A stretch of 58,366 bases of DNA. Source: Burkholderiaceae bacterium. Its GTDB lineage: Bacteria; Pseudomonadota; Gammaproteobacteria; Burkholderiales; Burkholderiaceae_B. The stretch spans positions 1 to 58,366 of the forward strand of contig JADZBO010000246.1 in NCBI GenBank assembly GCA_020851995.1. The letters run 5' to 3'. Below the pieces are notes generated by a model that had not been told where the DNA came from, ran no database searches, and worked only from the letters and a program-made list of their open reading frames with translations. The position numbers and the translations under genes are program-made. Below are positions 27,278 through 37,370 of this stretch, in pieces. Within the stretch, counting starts at the first letter, position 1, and each line of letters opens with the position of its first letter.

Positions 27278-28867
27278 ATGAAAATCGAAACAGCGCTTCT
27301 CTCGGTCTCCGACAAAACCGGCATCGTTGAATTTGCCCGCGCCCTCGTGTCGCGCGGAGTCAGACTGCTGTCGACGGGAGGCACGGCACGCCTGCTGGCC
27401 GATGCCGGCCTCGCCGTGACCGAAGTTGCCGCCCACACCAGCTCACCCGAAATCCTGGACGGACGCGTCAAGACGCTGCACCCGAAAATCCACGGGGGCC
27501 TGCTCGCGCGGCGCGACAGCCCGGACCACCTGCAAACGATCGCCGAACATGGCATCGATCGCATTGATCTGCTCGTGGTCAACCTTTATCCATTTCGTGA
27601 AACCGTCGCCAAGCCGGATTGCACTTTCGCGGATGCGGTTGAAAACATCGATATCGGTGGCCCGGCCATGTTGCGTGCGGCGGCAAAAAATCACGGAACG
27701 CAAGCGGGCGGAGTCACGGTGGTGATCGATCCGGCAGATTATCCGCGGGTACTTGCCGAAATCGATGCACACGGCTCGACGACTTACGGCACGCGCCTGG
27801 CACTGGCCACCAAGGTCTATGCGCACACCAGCGCTTACGACGGGGCGATCGCCGCCTGGCTGAGCAGCCTCGCTGAAGCCGAACCCGCTCAGGATGAGGC
27901 GCCAGCCCGTCAAACCTGGCCGGGCATCCTGACGCTCCAGATACACGAGCGTCAGGTCCTCCGTTACGGCGAGAACGCGCAGCAGCGCGCTGCCTTTTAC
28001 GCGGATCCAACCCCTCCCGCGGGCACGCTGGCCAACTTTGTGCAGTTGCAGGGTAAAGAGCTCTCCTATAACAACATCGCGGACGCCGACGCAGCCTGGG
28101 ATTGCGTGCGCAGCTTCGATGCCCCGGCCTGCGTGATCGTCAAGCATGCCAATCCCTGCGGGGTCGCGGTGGCCGAGGACGGCCTGCGGGCTTACCGCAA
28201 AGCGTTCAAGACCGATCCCACCTCGGCGTTTGGCGGCATCATCGCGTTCAATCGCAAGGTCGACCTGGCCGCGGCCCGCGCAGTCAGCGCCCAGTTTGTC
28301 GAGGTGCTGCTCGCGCCCGACTACGAGGCCGACGCACTTGCGTTGCTGGCCGCGAAAAAGAACGTGCGCGTCCTTAAGGTACCGGGTGGCGAAGGACAGA
28401 ACGACATCGACGTCAAACGGGTCGGTGGCGGCTGGCTTGTGCAAACTCCCGACTCGGACACGGTCCTTGCGCAAGACCTGCGCGTGGTCACGCGCAAGAA
28501 GCCGACGACCGCCCAGATGCGCGACCTGATGTTCGCCTGGAAAGTGGCAAAGTTCGTCAAATCCAATGCAATCGTCTTCTGCGGCAACAACATGACTTTG
28601 GGCGTTGGCGCAGGGCAAATGAGCCGCATCGACTCGGCCCGAATCGCGTCGATCAAGGCCCGGAACGCAGGCTTGACGCTGAAGGGTTCTGCTGTCGCGT
28701 CCGATGCATTCTTCCCGTTCCGCGACGGGCTCGATGTGGTTGTCGACGCCGGTGCGTCCAGCGTCATTCAGCCGGGTGGCAGCGTGCGCGACGACGAGGT
28801 GATCGCGGCGGCGGACGAGCGCGGAATCGCGATGGTCCTGACTGGCATGCGTCACTTCCGCCACTAA
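27278..28867 (+). CDS. purH: Bifunctional AICAR transformylase/IMP cyclohydrolase
   Basis: 529 aa. Carries out the last two steps of IMP synthesis. The N-terminal MGS-like IMP cyclohydrolase domain (about 1-200) opens with [18 protein letters not shown] and has [16 protein letters not shown]. The C-terminal transformylase domain shows the catalytic KHANPCG and [11 protein letters not shown] and ends in GMRHFRH. The length matches the family. It starts 27 bases after fis and ends 15 bases before ruvC. Confidence 0.97.
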   Translation: MKIETALLSVSDKTGIVEFARALVSRGVRLLSTGGTARLLADAGLAVTEVAAHTSSPEILDGRVKTLHPKIHGGLLARRDSPDHLQTIAEHGIDRIDLLVVNLYPFRETVAKPDCTFADAVENIDIGGPAMLRAAAKNHGTQAGGVTVVIDPADYPRVLAEIDAHGSTTYGTRLALATKVYAHTSAYDGAIAAWLSSLAEAEPAQDEAPARQTWPGILTLQIHERQVLRYGENAQQRAAFYADPTPPAGTLANFVQLQGKELSYNNIADADAAWDCVRSFDAPACVIVKHANPCGVAVAEDGLRAYRKAFKTDPTSAFGGIIAFNRKVDLAAARAVSAQFVEVLLAPDYEADALALLAAKKNVRVLKVPGGEGQNDIDVKRVGGGWLVQTPDSDTVLAQDLRVVTRKKPTTAQMRDLMFAWKVAKFVKSNAIVFCGNNMTLGVGAGQMSRIDSARIASIKARNAGLTLKGSAVASDAFFPFRDGLDVVVDAGASSVIQPGGSVRDDEVIAAADERGIAMVLTGMRHFRH

Positions 28868-28882
28868 GGCAACGGACACCCC

Positions 28883-29434
28883 ATGCGCATTCTTGGCGTC
28901 GATCCTGGCCTTCGCCGCACCGGCTTTGGCGTGATCGATGTCGAGGGCCCACGCATGCGCTATGTCGCCAGCGGCACGATCGTGATCCCGACAGCGATCC
29001 CGCTGCCCCAGCGCCTCAAAGTCATACTGGACAATCTGCGCGAGGTCGTGGAAAACACCCGCCCGGATATCGCCGCGCTTGAAATTGTCTTCATGAACAC
29101 CAACGCCGCATCGACGCTGCTGCTCGGGCAAGCCCGTGGCGCCGCACTTTGCGCTCTGGCCGACCGCGGCCTGGAAGTGCATGAGTACAGCGCGCTGCAG
29201 ATCAAGAAATCGGTGGTCGGCGCCGGACGGGCGGCCAAGGAGCAGGTACAGACCATGGTGCAGCGGCTACTCTCGCTCAATGGCATCCCGGCGCCCGACT
29301 CTGCCGATGCACTCGCATGCGCGATCTGCCATGCTCACTTTTCTCCGCTGGCAGATCGGCTGGGCGGCAGCGACTCGACCGCCAGGACATGGCGCGGTCG
29401 AACGCGCGTCCGCGCCGGCAGGTTGCTGGGTTAA
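28883..29434 (+). CDS. ruvC: Holliday junction resolvase RuvC
   Basis: 183 aa. Endonuclease that cuts Holliday junctions moved by RuvAB. The four metal-binding acidic residues are visible: D7 in [13 protein letters not shown]67 in ALEIVF, and D139 and D142 in PDSADALA. The last 20 residues are a basic, non-conserved tail. It lies between purH and ruvA with gaps of 15 and 18 bases, clearly one transcription unit. Confidence 0.97.
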   Translation: MRILGVDPGLRRTGFGVIDVEGPRMRYVASGTIVIPTAIPLPQRLKVILDNLREVVENTRPDIAALEIVFMNTNAASTLLLGQARGAALCALADRGLEVHEYSALQIKKSVVGAGRAAKEQVQTMVQRLLSLNGIPAPDSADALACAICHAHFSPLADRLGGSDSTARTWRGRTRVRAGRLLG

Positions 29435-29452
29435 CTCACACGGAACCACGCA

Positions 29453-30025
29453 ATGATTGGACGCCTGACCGGCACACTCTACGACAAATCTCCGCCTCGC
29501 ATCGGACTGGAAGTTCAAGGCGTTGGTTACGAGGTAGACGTATCGATGACGACGTTCTGCGCACTGCCGGAAATCGGTCACCAGGTTACGCTGCTCACGC
29601 ACCTGACCGTGCGCGAGGATGCGCACATTCTCTTCGGCTTTGCGACTTCACAGGAACGATCGACGTTTCGGGAACTGATCAAGGTCACTGGCATCGGTGC
29701 GCGCACGGCTCTGGCAGTGCTGTCGGGGATGTCGACGGCCGACCTTGCACAGGCGGTTACGCTGCAGGAACCTGCACGCCTGACGCGCGTGCCCGGCATT
29801 GGCAAGAAAACCGCCGAGCGCCTGATTCTGGAGCTCAAGGGCAAACTCGGCGCGGATCTCGGCAGCGCGGCGACGGCGGTGGCGAGTGGCCAAAACGACA
29901 TCCTTCACGCGCTCACCGCTCTCGGTTATTCGGATCGGGAGTCACTCACCGCACTGAAAGCGCTACCCGAAGGCGTCGGCGTATCAGACGGCATCAGGCT
30001 TGCACTCAAGGCGCTGTCCCGGTGA
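29453..30025 (+). CDS. ruvA: Holliday junction DNA helicase subunit RuvA
   Basis: 190 aa. A tetramer that binds the four-way junction and loads RuvB. Domain I is an OB fold ([28 protein letters not shown]), domain II has the paired helix-hairpin-helix motifs ([18 protein letters not shown] and [19 protein letters not shown]), and domain III at the C-terminus contacts RuvB ([19 protein letters not shown]). Unlike the usual ruvC-ruvA-ruvB order, ruvB does not follow: three minus-strand genes lie between. Confidence 0.97.
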   Translation: MIGRLTGTLYDKSPPRIGLEVQGVGYEVDVSMTTFCALPEIGHQVTLLTHLTVREDAHILFGFATSQERSTFRELIKVTGIGARTALAVLSGMSTADLAQAVTLQEPARLTRVPGIGKKTAERLILELKGKLGADLGSAATAVASGQNDILHALTALGYSDRESLTALKALPEGVGVSDGIRLALKALSR

Positions 30026-30043
30026 CGCTGCCGCTGCGTCATT

Positions 30044-30064
30044 GAACCCGATCAAGTCGGGTTC
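30044..30064. terminator. Hairpin between converging ruvA and epimerase genes
   Basis: Perfect 8-bp stem GAACCCGA / TCGGGTTC with loop TCAAG, in the 48-base gap after the ruvA stop. No T run follows on either strand, so termination is plausible but not secure. Confidence 0.4.
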
Positions 30065-30073
30065 GGCGGCGCG

Positions 30074-31096
30074 TCACTTGCCTTCCTGCTGCTCCCGCCA
30101 GGCCAGCAGACGGTGTACGCCTTCTTTCATGTGGACGAGCGGCTTCCACCCCAGGACTTCGCCGGCCTTGTCGTGGGGGATGTGGAATGCGCCACCCGAC
30201 GTCAAACGCACCTTGCCGGGAGGATCTGGCCGGATTTCGGGTCGCAGACTGCTCTTGCAATACTCCAGCACCAACTCGACCAGTTCCCCGGTCGTGATCG
30301 GCTCCGGGCCGGACACATTGACCGCCACGTCCGTCGCTGCGCTCTGCAGGGCAGCGACGTTAGCCCGGGCGACATCCGACACATGCACGAAATGCTTGGT
30401 GTCCTTGCCATCTCCCGGCAAGACAGGGGCTTGCCCTTTGCGCACGAGGTCGTAGGTTTCCATGATGTAGAGCGAGTTCGCCGCACGGTAATGCTGACGC
30501 TCGCCGTAGACCGTCGAATACCGCAAGACCACGTAGTCCTGGCCAAAATTCTGGTGATACTGCCGGCAAAGCTGCTCGCCCATGATTTTCGAAGCGCCGT
30601 AGAGAATCGCAGCGGGCGGCGCGCCCTCCGAGTAGAAGGGGATCGACTCGGAGAGCGCCCCTTTGATCCCGGGTCCATAGCCGTAGACCGCGTTGGAGGA
30701 AGCGAAGACGATCTTGCCCACCTTGTTGACCCGGCAGGCCTCCAGCATATTCTGCGCACCACGGATATTGACATCCACAGCGTTCCAGGGCGTCTGGGAA
30801 AAACCCAGCGTCATGTAGGCGGCAAGATGCACGACTCCGTCGACACCTTCAGTTGCCATCAGCAGATCAGGCAGTCGCGTCAGATCGGCGCGTACGATGC
30901 GCACGCGCGGATTATCCTGCAGGTGCGCGATGGCATCCATCGATCCGAAGGAAAAATTGTCGAGCAGGATGACCTCGCGCACCCCCTGTTCAAGCAAGAG
31001 ATCCGCGGTGTGCGAACCGACCAGGCTGGCCGCTCCGGCAATGAGGATGCGGGATTCACGGATATTGAGGGCCTTGCCCTGTTTGATGGTTGCCAT
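30074..31096 (-). CDS. NAD-dependent epimerase/dehydratase (extended SDR)
   Basis: 340 aa. N-terminal Rossmann segment RILIAGAASLVGSHTADLLLEQG: the usual GxxGxxG reads GAASLVG, so the middle Gly is Ser, a variation tolerated in some extended SDRs. The acidic residue LLDNFSFG after beta-2 favours NAD. The active site is the Ser region VFASSNAVYG plus YGASK. The C-terminal part (GKDTKHFVHVSDVARA) resembles UDP-glucose 4-epimerase-like enzymes. The substrate is unknown; no glycosyltransferases are nearby. First of three opposite-strand genes inserted between ruvA and ruvB. Confidence 0.87.
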   Translation of the reverse strand: MATIKQGKALNIRESRILIAGAASLVGSHTADLLLEQGVREVILLDNFSFGSMDAIAHLQDNPRVRIVRADLTRLPDLLMATEGVDGVVHLAAYMTLGFSQTPWNAVDVNIRGAQNMLEACRVNKVGKIVFASSNAVYGYGPGIKGALSESIPFYSEGAPPAAILYGASKIMGEQLCRQYHQNFGQDYVVLRYSTVYGERQHYRAANSLYIMETYDLVRKGQAPVLPGDGKDTKHFVHVSDVARANVAALQSAATDVAVNVSGPEPITTGELVELVLEYCKSSLRPEIRPDPPGKVRLTSGGAFHIPHDKAGEVLGWKPLVHMKEGVHRLLAWREQQEGK

Positions 31097-31180
31097 GTCT
31101 CTTTGTTGTGATGCTGTGGTGTAGGGATTGATCGGTTTGGTGACGGGTGTGAGCAGAACCTGATCCGCTGTGACGCCAGT

Positions 31181-32110
31181 TCAGCCATTGTGCTTTTTAG
31201 GGCCGAGATACGAGGGTGCAATCGACTCCAGGGGCGTTGGCATCACGCCAAGAGCCGCATCCATCGGCGCATCCGAAACGTTATCGACCGAGAGTGAAGC
31301 GAGATTGTCGCGCGAAAGCAGCGGCTCGCCCGGCAGGCACTCGAACAGCATCGCCTGCAATCGTCCCAGAGGCATTGGCATCTCGATGACCGGGCGCGGG
31401 TGACCGCTCCAGGATGCCGCCAGACGAACAAGCTCGCCGAGCGTATACACGGTGGGCCCCGCCAGGTCGTAGACCTGCCCTGCGGTGGCGGGATTGGCGA
31501 GCGCATTGACCATCGCGCTCGCGACATCACCGACGTAGACCGGTTGCATGCGCGCACGAGCGCCTGCAATCGGCAGCAACGGAGCAAAACGCGCCAGCCG
31601 CGCAAACATATTCATGAAATTGTCCTGCGGGCCGAATACCACCGAAGCGCGGAAAATTGTGACCGCGCCGTCATCCCAGCCGGCGAACGCCTCCAGGATG
31701 CGTTGCTCGCCTGCTCCCTTTGAGCGCAGGTAGCCGCTGGGCCCACCGATGTCGGCTCCCAGCGCGCTCATGTGCAGCAGGCGTCGCACCCCCAGGGCCC
31801 GGCAGGCAGACGCGATACGCGCCGGCAACTGCACATGCGCCCGATCGAAATCCGGCCCCCACGGTTCGCCGCCCGCACTGTGCAGGATGCCAACCAGATT
31901 GATCACTGCGCCGCACCCGTCGATTGCGCGCTCGAGGGCGGACTGATCGTGGACGTCACACTCGACCACACTGACCCCGGGATAGACGCGCAGTTCGCGG
32001 CCGCGCGCCGCGCGTCGGCTGGGGACCCGCACTTCATGTCCCTGCGAGACGAGGCGACCGACGACCTGTCGGCCGATGAACCCGGTCCCACCAATCACGA
32101 GAACCCGCAT
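31181..32110 (-). CDS. NDUFA9-like NAD(P)-binding atypical SDR
   Basis: 309 aa. MRVLVIGGTGFIGRQVVGRLVSQGHEVRVPSRR is the Rossmann start with a basic residue after beta-2, favouring NADP. The rest (VINLVGILHSAGG, VRRLLHMSALGAD, GYLRSKGAGEQRIL, TIFRASVVFGPQDNFMNMFARLARFAPLLPI) matches the complex I NDUFA9-like family common in betaproteobacteria. The catalytic Tyr-x3-Lys is YLRSK. Function in bacteria is unproven; a quinone-linked or sugar role has been guessed. It starts 16 bases downstream of the dehydratase gene and is likely cotranscribed with it. Confidence 0.87.
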   Translation of the reverse strand: MRVLVIGGTGFIGRQVVGRLVSQGHEVRVPSRRAARGRELRVYPGVSVVECDVHDQSALERAIDGCGAVINLVGILHSAGGEPWGPDFDRAHVQLPARIASACRALGVRRLLHMSALGADIGGPSGYLRSKGAGEQRILEAFAGWDDGAVTIFRASVVFGPQDNFMNMFARLARFAPLLPIAGARARMQPVYVGDVASAMVNALANPATAGQVYDLAGPTVYTLGELVRLAASWSGHPRPVIEMPMPLGRLQAMLFECLPGEPLLSRDNLASLSVDNVSDAPMDAALGVMPTPLESIAPSYLGPKKHNG

Positions 32111-32126
32111 GGTTGCCTCCTAAAAC

Positions 32127-33098
32127 TCAGGGTTGTGTCAGAAAGCCAGCGTAAGCGGCCAGATCGACATTTCCGCCGCTGAGGATCACGCCGACCCGCG
32201 CGCCCTCGGGAAACGCCAGTGTGCCTTGCAGCGCCGCAGCGGCCCCCAGGCAACCGGTCGGTTCGACCACCAGCTTGAGTCGTTCCGCAAAAAACTTCAT
32301 CGTTGCGACCAGTTGGGGATCGGTTACGGTCAGGATATCAGTGACACGCTGGCGGATCACACCAAACGTCAGCTGACCCAGATACGGTGTCAGGGCGCCA
32401 TCGGCGATGGATCGGGGCGGAGCGATCGTCACGACCTCCCCCTTACGCAACGACTGCTGGCCATCGTTGCCGGCTTCGGGCTCGACACCAAACACCTTGC
32501 ACGACGGGCTGAGTGCGCCGGCCGCCAGCGCGCTGCCCGCGAGCAGACCGCCGCCGCCGAGGCACACCAACAGATAGTCAAGCTCGCCAACGTCTTCAAA
32601 GAGTTCCATCGCGGCGGTTCCCTGCCCGGCGATCACGTGCAGGTGATCGTAGGGCGGAATCAGCGTCATTCCGGTTTCCTGCTGCATCCTTCGGCCAATG
32701 GCGTCACGATCCTCGGTGTAGCGGTCGTAATTCACGATGGTTGCGCCGTAGCCCTGCGTTGCGGCCTTTTTGGCGGCCGGGGCATCCAGCGGCATGATGA
32801 TGGTGGTCTTGACGCCGAGCAGCTTGCCAGCGAGCGCGATGGCCTGCGCATGATTGCCGGATGAAAATGTGAGGACCCCGTTGCGGCGCTCGTCGGGCGT
32901 CAGATTCGAAATCGCGTTGAAGGCGCCCCGGAACTTGAAAGCGCCCATGCGCTGAAGATTTTCGCACTTGAAATACAGCCTGGCCCGCGTGGCGCGATCG
33001 GCCGTCGCAGACGTCACGACAGGCGTCCGGTGGGCGATCCCCTTGAGGGTCGCCGCTGCCGAAACCACATCGGCATAAGTGGGAAGCACAAGTGACAT
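32127..33098 (-). CDS. Threonine/serine dehydratase or serine racemase-like PLP enzyme
   Basis: 323 aa, fold-type II PLP enzyme. The PLP-lysine motif is MGAFKFRGAFNA, with the substrate loop SSGNHAQAIALAGKLLG and the phosphate-binding glycine loop CLGGGGLLAGSALAA. It lacks the C-terminal ACT-like regulatory domain of biosynthetic IlvA (about 500 aa), so it is the short catabolic/TdcB-like or serine-racemase-like class and should not be feedback-regulated by Ile. ATG at 33098. It is divergent from ruvB over only 49 bases, so both promoters must overlap there. Confidence 0.88.
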   Translation of the reverse strand: MSLVLPTYADVVSAAATLKGIAHRTPVVTSATADRATRARLYFKCENLQRMGAFKFRGAFNAISNLTPDERRNGVLTFSSGNHAQAIALAGKLLGVKTTIIMPLDAPAAKKAATQGYGATIVNYDRYTEDRDAIGRRMQQETGMTLIPPYDHLHVIAGQGTAAMELFEDVGELDYLLVCLGGGGLLAGSALAAGALSPSCKVFGVEPEAGNDGQQSLRKGEVVTIAPPRSIADGALTPYLGQLTFGVIRQRVTDILTVTDPQLVATMKFFAERLKLVVEPTGCLGAAAALQGTLAFPEGARVGVILSGGNVDLAAYAGFLTQP

Positions 33099-33147
33099 GA
33101 CGTGGATTCCGATAAAGTCAGGGTAAAGGATAGTGTACGATTATCCG

Positions 33148-34218
33148 ATGGCAATCCAGTCAGATTCCCTCTCGTCGCAGGCCGACGCCTCGCGCATCGT
33201 GACGCCGCGCGCCGCGTCGCCCAACGAAGACACCATCGACCGCGCGCTGCGTCCCCGCGCACTCGGGGACTACGTCGGTCAGCAGCGCGTGCGCGAACAA
33301 CTCAAGATCTTCATTGAGGCCGCACGCAACCGCGGCGAATCGCTCGATCATGTTCTGTTGCATGGCCCGCCCGGACTGGGCAAGACAACGCTCGCGCACA
33401 TCATCGCACACGAGATGGGCGTGAACCTGCGCCAGACTTCCGGTCCCGTGCTCGAACGCGCCGGAGATCTCGCCGCGCTCTTGACGAGCCTCGAACGTAA
33501 CGACGTCCTCTTTATCGACGAAATCCACCGACTGTCGCCAGTGGTCGAGGAAATCCTCTATCCGGCGCTTGAAGACTTCCAGATCGACATCATGATTGGC
33601 GAGGGTCCGGCCGCACGCAGCGTCAAGCTTGATCTGCAACCTTTTACCCTGGTCGGGGCGACGACACGCGCGGGCATGCTGACCAATCCGCTGCGCGAAC
33701 GCTTCGGCATTCCCGCCCGGCTCGATTTTTACACCCCGGAGGAACTCACGCGGATCGTGACGCGCAGCGCTGGCCTGCTGGCTGTCCCTGTCACGCCTGA
33801 AGGCGCGATTGAGATGGCCCGCCGATCGCGCGGCACGCCCCGAATCGCCAACCGCCTCTTGCGTCGGGTACGCGATTTTGCCCAGGTCAAAGCCAATGGA
33901 ACCATCGATGCGGTCGTCGCCGGCGCCGCGCTTGAAATGCTGGAGGTCGACCCGCAAGGGCTCGATCTCATGGATCGAAAGCTCCTTGAGGCAATCATCC
34001 ACAGATTCGACGGCGGCCCCGTCGGAATCGACAGCCTGGCCGCTGCCATCGGTGAAGAGCGCGACACGATCGAAGATGTCATCGAGCCCTACCTGATTCA
34101 GCATGGCTACCTGCAACGCACACCGCGCGGGCGGATGGCCACGCAGACCACCTGGCGACATCTCGGCCTGGTCGCGCCCACTGCATCGGGCGCTCCGGCA
34201 GGTGGCCTGTTCGACTAG
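33148..34218 (+). CDS. ruvB: Holliday junction branch-migration ATPase RuvB
   Basis: 356 aa. AAA+ motor of RuvAB. Shows [21 protein letters not shown], Walker [14 protein letters not shown], Walker [10 protein letters not shown], sensor-1 [18 protein letters not shown], the arginine-finger region, and the C-terminal winged helix ending in [19 protein letters not shown] at 33148 gives MAIQSDSL, the family start; an upstream GTG at 33133 is unlikely. It must have its own promoter because it is cut off from ruvCA by three minus-strand genes. Confidence 0.97.
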   Translation: MAIQSDSLSSQADASRIVTPRAASPNEDTIDRALRPRALGDYVGQQRVREQLKIFIEAARNRGESLDHVLLHGPPGLGKTTLAHIIAHEMGVNLRQTSGPVLERAGDLAALLTSLERNDVLFIDEIHRLSPVVEEILYPALEDFQIDIMIGEGPAARSVKLDLQPFTLVGATTRAGMLTNPLRERFGIPARLDFYTPEELTRIVTRSAGLLAVPVTPEGAIEMARRSRGTPRIANRLLRRVRDFAQVKANGTIDAVVAGAALEMLEVDPQGLDLMDRKLLEAIIHRFDGGPVGIDSLAAAIGEERDTIEDVIEPYLIQHGYLQRTPRGRMATQTTWRHLGLVAPTASGAPAGGLFD

Positions 34219-34281
34219 CCGCACAACGCCCGAGGATGCCCGAGCGGGCTTGCCGAGCCGCACACAGCGCCCGGGGTTCGC

Positions 34282-36129
34282 TTAAGCTGGCTGGCTGAGC
34301 CGAACAACGCCCGTGTCAAGTGCAGCAAGACGTTCGAGGATCAGACGCCCGTAGGATTCGAGCTTCTTGGCCCCGACTCCGCTGACACGCGACAACGCTG
34401 AAAGGCTATCCGGGCGTGCAATGGCGATTTCGCGCAGCGTCGCATTCTGGAAGATCACGTAGGCGGGCACACCATGGCTGCGCGCAACCTCGGATCGCCA
34501 TTCACGCAATGCGTCGAAGGCAATTTGCGCGACGCTGTCAAGTTCCGGATCGGCCAACCGGGTTCTGGATGTTGCGCGGGTGGCCGGACGATCCGCTTCG
34601 CGACGCAACATCAGCGTGCGCTCGCCGCGCAACACCGCGCGGCTTGCCTCCGTCAGCGCCAGGGTGCCATAACCCTCCTGGTCAACCATCACCAGGCCAT
34701 GTGCCAGCAACTGGCGCAGCACGCCTCGCCAGGCCTGCTCGGATAGATCCTTGCCCACGCCAAACACGCTGAGGCTGTCATGGCCGTTGTCCGAAACCCG
34801 GGCCGTCTGCTTGCCGCGCAGGATATCGATCAGATGTCCGGCCCCGTAGCGCTGGCCCCGTTCTTTCCAGAGACGATAAATCGCTGACAACATTTTCTGC
34901 GCCGCGACTGTGCCATCCCAGGCCTGCGGCGGCTGCAGACAATTGTCGCAATTGCCGCAAGGTGCGATCGCCTGCCCGAAGTACTGCAACAAGCGCTGGC
35001 GGCGGCATGTGATGGTTTCGCACAATCCCAGCATGGCATCGAGTTGCGCGCCAAGCTGACGACGGAAAGCGTCATCACCGGTGGATTCATCGATCATGCG
35101 CCGTTGCTGGACGACGTCCGCCAATCCGTAGGCGAGCCAGGCGGTCGCCGGCAGACCGTCGCGCCCGGCACGACCGGTCTCCTGGTAGTACCCCTCAATC
35201 GACTTGGGCAGATCAATATGGGCGACGAAACGAACATCGGGCTTGTCGATTCCCATCCCGAACGCGATGGTGGCGACCATGACCACGCCGTCCTCGCGCA
35301 GAAAGCGCGACTGGTTCTGTGCCCGCAGGGCAGATCCCAGACCCGCGTGGTAAGGCAGCGCATCGATGCCGTTGGCGCGCAGGAACTCGGCAGTTTCCTC
35401 AACCTTGTTGCGCGACAGGCAGTAGACAATCCCGGCATCGCCGTCGTGCTCCTGCCGCAACAGCGTCAGCAACTGGCGCCGCACATCGCTTTTCTCGACG
35501 ATGTGATAGCGGATGTTGGGTCGATCAAAGCTTGCGACAAACTGGCGCGCCTCGCCCAGCGCGAGGCGTTCAGCGATCTCGCGGCGGGTCGTTTGCGTGG
35601 CGGTCGCCGTCAGCGCAATGCGCGGCACATCCGGCCAGCGTTCATGCAGCATCGACAGGCCGAGGTACTCGGGTCGAAAATCGTGACCCCACTGGGAAAC
35701 ACAATGCGCCTCGTCGATGGCAAACAGTGCGATGCGACCGCGCTCCAGTAACTGGATGCAGCGATCGGTCAGCAGGCGCTCGGGGGCAACATACAACAGA
35801 TCGATTTCACCCTGAAGGAAGGCCCGCTCGACATCCCGCGCGCCTTGCCAGTCCTGGGTGGAATTCAGAAACGCTGCGCGCACGCCAAGTTCGGTCAGGG
35901 CGTCGACCTGATCCTGCATGAGTGCAATCAGCGGCGACACGACCACCCCCACGCCCTCACGCACCAGTGCAGGCACCTGGTAGCAGAGCGACTTGCCCGC
36001 CCCGGTGGGCATCAGTACCAGCGCGTCGCCCCCGGCAATGACGTGTTCGACGATCGATTGTTGTTCGGCGCGAAAAGTCTCGTAGCCGAACACCCGCTGC
36101 AAAACTGCCAGCGCTGGCGAATCAGTCAT
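34282..36129 (-). CDS. recQ: ATP-dependent DNA helicase RecQ
   Basis: 615 aa, close to E. coli RecQ (609 aa). Motif 0 [17 protein letters not shown], Walker [20 protein letters not shown] box [20 protein letters not shown], aromatic-rich loop included, and motif [12 protein letters not shown]. The zinc-binding RecQ-C region has the Cys set in [16 protein letters not shown] and CGNCDNC. The C-terminal HRDC domain begins near [16 protein letters not shown]. The true start is ATG at 36129; the longer open frame to 36468 is non-coding. Acts in recombination and fork repair. Confidence 0.96.
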   Translation of the reverse strand: MTDSPALAVLQRVFGYETFRAEQQSIVEHVIAGGDALVLMPTGAGKSLCYQVPALVREGVGVVVSPLIALMQDQVDALTELGVRAAFLNSTQDWQGARDVERAFLQGEIDLLYVAPERLLTDRCIQLLERGRIALFAIDEAHCVSQWGHDFRPEYLGLSMLHERWPDVPRIALTATATQTTRREIAERLALGEARQFVASFDRPNIRYHIVEKSDVRRQLLTLLRQEHDGDAGIVYCLSRNKVEETAEFLRANGIDALPYHAGLGSALRAQNQSRFLREDGVVMVATIAFGMGIDKPDVRFVAHIDLPKSIEGYYQETGRAGRDGLPATAWLAYGLADVVQQRRMIDESTGDDAFRRQLGAQLDAMLGLCETITCRRQRLLQYFGQAIAPCGNCDNCLQPPQAWDGTVAAQKMLSAIYRLWKERGQRYGAGHLIDILRGKQTARVSDNGHDSLSVFGVGKDLSEQAWRGVLRQLLAHGLVMVDQEGYGTLALTEASRAVLRGERTLMLRREADRPATRATSRTRLADPELDSVAQIAFDALREWRSEVARSHGVPAYVIFQNATLREIAIARPDSLSALSRVSGVGAKKLESYGRLILERLAALDTGVVRLSQPA

Positions 36130-36214
36130 GAAACCCCGGATCAAAAGAAAATGTATCAACCATGGGGTGGGATTGTAGAGTGCCGGGACGCCCGGGATCA
36201 CTCGGGCAACACGA

Positions 36215-37279
36215 TCAGCGTGACCAGAGGATCCCGACGGCATCGATCGGTACCGAAATCTGAAGCCGCACTGCGTAGCTCCCCGAGGCGAGATCGCGAT
36301 CGGCGCCCATCTGCAGCCCCAGATCCCGCGAAACGGCCCAGTGATGCGTGACGCCGATCCGCTGGCCTGTGGTGATGCCGCCTGTACGGAGCGACTGGTA
36401 GGTGGATTCCAGCGCGTGATCCTCCCAACGCACCTGCATGCCCAGACCGGAACTAAGCGCGGGCGCATCGGCTTCCTGGGTCTGGGTCGCGCCTAGCCGA
36501 ACCGTTCCCCAGTCGGACAACGCGTAGGTGCCACCAAAACCCGCTGAGGTGTGCTCGGGCCCGGCCAGCATACGGCTTTCGATGGTCAGATCAGGCGTGA
36601 GTCCGTACATGAAACGGCTGGTCCCCACCGGCAAACCGAATGCAAGTCGTTTTGAGGGGGTCGGACCGGACATATCCTGCATTGCGGTCAATCCGAGTGT
36701 CGTGCTCATGCCGAAAGCGCCGGGCAACAGGGTGCCGCGACTGGTTTGCGTTGGCAGGCGTGCAAGTTGCACGCCACCCAGACGAGGCGTGGCACCCCAG
36801 AACGTCGCTGGATCGGCGACCTGGCCAATCGTGACACTGGCCAGATCGCCCTGATGGCGGGTAAAGTTGCCGACCCCTGCCAGCCAGGCGGGTGGCACTG
36901 CGGCAGGCCCCAACCGCGCGGGTGTTTCAGGCGATGCGCGCAAGCGCAGGCCGGCACCCGGGTCGCGGTCAGCGCGCCCGCCATCGACACCTGGACGATA
37001 AAGCAGGTCGGCCGCATCCACCGGCGGTTGCGCATCAGGTTGGGCCACGAGGGGATCGTCGTCGATTGCGTCCAGGGCGCGCTCCGGAACCGAACCACCG
37101 GTGGAATCCGGCGCGAGGGGAAACGACTGCGCGGGAGCGAGGACTGATATTCCGGGACGGTCGGCGCTGACTGTCGTGGGCACCCCCTGCGCGAGTGCGC
37201 AGGATGAGGCAGCCGCGGTGGCGACAAGAACCAGACATGAACGGCGCCCGGGGCGGATGATTGTCACCAATTTCTTCAC
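36215..37279 (-). CDS. Exported protein with a beta-barrel-like, fimbrial-usher-like C-terminal half
   Basis: 354 aa, GTG start at 37279. Residues 1-30 are a signal peptide ([12 protein letters not shown], hydrophobic core, cut after ALAQ). Residues 30-115 are Pro/Asp-rich and probably disordered. From about residue 120 the sequence alternates polar and aromatic residues as in beta-strands: [47 protein letters not shown] and so on. That pattern (GLTPDLTIE with ALSDWGTV) resembles barrel repeats of fimbrial ushers, but plug, N- and C-terminal usher domains are missing and no chaperone or pilin genes are close. I cannot assign a function. Divergent from an OmpR-like regulator. Confidence 0.6.
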   Translation of the reverse strand: MKKLVTIIRPGRRSCLVLVATAAASSCALAQGVPTTVSADRPGISVLAPAQSFPLAPDSTGGSVPERALDAIDDDPLVAQPDAQPPVDAADLLYRPGVDGGRADRDPGAGLRLRASPETPARLGPAAVPPAWLAGVGNFTRHQGDLASVTIGQVADPATFWGATPRLGGVQLARLPTQTSRGTLLPGAFGMSTTLGLTAMQDMSGPTPSKRLAFGLPVGTSRFMYGLTPDLTIESRMLAGPEHTSAGFGGTYALSDWGTVRLGATQTQEADAPALSSGLGMQVRWEDHALESTYQSLRTGGITTGQRIGVTHHWAVSRDLGLQMGADRDLASGSYAVRLQISVPIDAVGILWSR

Positions 37280-37313
37280 TGCGGCAGTTTAGCCGCCAGC
37301 CAGGGTCTGGCGG

Positions 37314-37330
37314 TTTCAATTCATTTCAAT
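37314..37330. promoter_or_regulatory. Direct repeat with 10-bp spacing, possible OmpR-family half-sites
   Basis: TTTCAAT occurs at 37314-37320 and again at 37324-37330, exactly one helical turn apart. It lies in the 91-base region between the exported barrel-like gene (minus) and the OmpR-like regulator gene (plus). OmpR/PhoB-type regulators bind tandem half-sites at 10-11 bp spacing. Just upstream, at 37293-37313, is a 7-bp hairpin (CCGCCAG / CTGGCGG). Confidence 0.35.
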
Positions 37331-37370
37331 CAGTTGCTCCGGGCCCCGGTTCGTTGCACACTTTAACCAA

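Noticed and set aside
27443-29182. 579-codon open frame on the minus strand across purH and ruvC
   Set aside because: It is a mirror of strongly conserved purH and ruvC genes; the translation has no family features and arises from high GC content.
33160-34263. 367-codon minus-strand open frame over ruvB
   Set aside because: Antisense shadow of ruvB with no protein-like features.
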